Of a stretch of DNA of 64,000 nt, positions 62,947 to 64,000 are shown one piece after another. The notes under the pieces were generated by a model, which was not told the DNA's origin, did not search any database, and saw only the letters and a program-made list of their open reading frames with translations. The number at the start of each line of letters is the position of its first letter. The first letter of the stretch is position 1. The DNA is from Halomonas sp. 328 (GTDB taxonomy: Bacteria > Pseudomonadota > Gammaproteobacteria > Pseudomonadales > Halomonadaceae). Where the stretch lies: contig NZ_JADOTW010000003.1 of NCBI RefSeq assembly GCF_015645095.1, positions 117,974-181,973 on the forward strand. Direction: 5' to 3'. The translations under genes were made by a program, and so were the position numbers.

Positions 62947-63873
62947 ATGCTTGCCGGCCTGCTGATCGTGCTGCTGCCCCTGCTGCTGGGCTACCTGGTA
63001 CCGGTGCGCCATACCGGGCTGCTGGGGTGGATCAACCGCGGGGTGAGCGCCTCGGTCTATGTGATCCTGCTGCTGATGGGGGTCGGCCTGGCGGGCCTGG
63101 AGAACCTGGCCAGCCAGCTATCGCGGATGGGCGGCCAGGCCCTGACCCTCTTCGCGGTGACCGCCGCCTGTAACCTGCTGGCCCTGTGGTGGCTCTCCCG
63201 CCGCCTGGGGCTGACCGCCGGCACCTCCCGGGTGGTGGACGGTGCCCCGACCAGCAAGCTGGCCGCCCTCGGCGGCTCCCTGGCCCTGGTCGGCGTGGTG
63301 ATCCTCGGCGTGGTGGTGGGGCTGATCGCGGGCGCCTGGCTCGGCGAGGCGCTGTTCCTGCGGGCCGAGACCCTGGCCGAGTGGGTGCTCTATGCCCTGC
63401 TGGCCTTGATCGGCTGCCAGCTCAGGAACTCCGGCATGCCGCTGCGACAGATCCTGCTCAATCGCTTCGGCCTGGCCATCGCCACCACCCTGGCGGCGAG
63501 CTCCCTGCTGGCGGGCCTGCTGGCCGCGCCCCTGCTGGGCCTGGGCTGGGGCGAGGGCCTGGCCATGGCCGCCGGCTTCGGCTGGTACTCCCTCTCGGCG
63601 ATCCTGATCGGCGACCAGCTCGGCCCCCTGCTCGGCGGCGTGGCCTTCTTCAACGACCTGGCCCGGGAACTGCTGGCCTTCCTGCTGATCCCGCTGCTGA
63701 TCCGTCGCCATACGGCCCTGGCCATCGGCTATGGCGGCGCCACCTCCATGGACTTCACCCTGCCGGTGATCCAGCAACACGGCGGCGTGGCCTGCGTGCC
63801 CATCGCCGTGGTCAGCGGGTTTATTCTCTCGCTGCTCTCACCCCCGCTGATCCTGTTCTTCCTCTCCCTATAA
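62947..63873 (+). CDS. lysO: LysO-type lysine exporter
   Basis: The 308-residue membrane protein has about eight to ten helices and matches YbjE/LysO (DUF340): LLGYLVPVRHTGLLGWINRG, VGLIAGAWLGE, FGWYSLSAILIGDQLGP and YGGATSMDFTLPVIQQHGG. It exports lysine and toxic analogues. GGAGATG precedes the ATG. The last ten codons lie inside a 77-bp direct repeat. Confidence 0.88.
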   Translation: MLAGLLIVLLPLLLGYLVPVRHTGLLGWINRGVSASVYVILLLMGVGLAGLENLASQLSRMGGQALTLFAVTAACNLLALWWLSRRLGLTAGTSRVVDGAPTSKLAALGGSLALVGVVILGVVVGLIAGAWLGEALFLRAETLAEWVLYALLALIGCQLRNSGMPLRQILLNRFGLAIATTLAASSLLAGLLAAPLLGLGWGEGLAMAAGFGWYSLSAILIGDQLGPLLGGVAFFNDLARELLAFLLIPLLIRRHTALAIGYGGATSMDFTLPVIQQHGGVACVPIAVVSGFILSLLSPPLILFFLSL

Positions 63874-64000
63874 TCTACTGGTGAAGCGGCTTGCCTCTCT
63901 CGTCACTCTTGCCAAGTTCGCCGCCGCTGATCCTGTTCTTCCTCTCCCTATAATCTACTGGTGAAGCGGCTTGCCTCTCTCGTCACTCTTGCCAAGTTCG
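63844..64000. repeat. 77-bp perfect direct repeat at the right edge
   Basis: Bases 63844-63920 are identical to 63924-64000, with CCG between. The first copy includes the lysO 3' end and stop; the second copy ends exactly at the window edge. It may be a real tandem duplication or an assembly artefact. Confidence 0.9.

Overview
The window is a high-GC gammaproteobacterial chromosome segment, most likely from a halophile of the Halomonadaceae (Halomonas/Chromohalobacter type). The main reason is a complete ectoine/hydroxyectoine catabolic cluster (doeA, doeB, doeX, doeC, doeD, eutB, eutC, with a eutA-like gene elsewhere in the window). Supporting signs are NhaB, a siderophore-uptake block and a ynjBCDF-type transporter operon. 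Genus is an inference; no rRNA or marker gene is present.

Layout. 1-2540: the start of a DUF1852/MesX gene (folate-independent methionine synthesis) and a methyl-accepting chemotaxis protein. 2804-13705: a defence island. A type I restriction-modification operon (hsdM, hsdS, hsdR) is interrupted between hsdS and hsdR by a truncated DUF262 gene and a DarT-DarG DNA ADP-ribosylation toxin-antitoxin pair. It is followed by a zinc metallopeptidase and an AbiD/AbiF-type HEPN protein, and ends beside a tRNA-Ile2(CAU) gene. 14259-26648: iron acquisition, with an IutA-like receptor, FhuF-like reductase, AraC regulator, second TonB-dependent receptor and FhuC-FhuD-FhuB importer; an ABC exporter lies on the opposite strand. 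26722-35745: RidA, universal stress protein, NhaB, SulP transporter, DMT exporter, a slipin/NfeD pair with an acidic insertion in the protease, and a small monooxygenase.

35833-43149 holds accessory metabolism: a VOC protein, a EutA-like isomerase, an AraC regulator, an AhpD-like protein, an orphan conserved protein, and a c-type cytochrome carrying a cysteine array of NPC repeats. The cytochrome is divergent from an ECF sigma/anti-sigma pair; a membrane protein and a DUF3179 protein follow. 43378-47840 is a ynjF-ynjB-ynjC-ynjD-like operon containing a gene remnant. 47954-59854 is a HAD dehalogenase-like gene and the ectoine catabolic cluster, with a MocR/EnuR-type regulator transcribed divergently from doeA and followed by a 2-hydroxyacid dehydrogenase. 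60126-64000: pncA-pncB (NAD salvage), a DUF3108-like periplasmic protein, LysO, and a 77-bp direct repeat at the very end.

How the genes connect: DoeA hydrolyses ectoine to N-acetyl-diaminobutyrate, DoeB deacetylates it, DoeD transaminates the diaminobutyrate to aspartate semialdehyde and DoeC oxidises that to aspartate. EutA/B/C are the proposed hydroxyectoine branch. DoeX (Lrp type) and the EnuR-like MocR protein probably report on pathway intermediates. The iron block is a coherent receptor-importer-reductase-regulator set. In the defence island, the DarTG pair inside the hsd operon could act as a back-up to restriction.

Three intergenic elements with long-range base pairing were found. 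One is a multi-copy family whose two full copies have compensatory stem changes; this is the most promising undescribed structure in the window, along with the NPC-repeat cytochrome and the composite hsd/DarTG operon.
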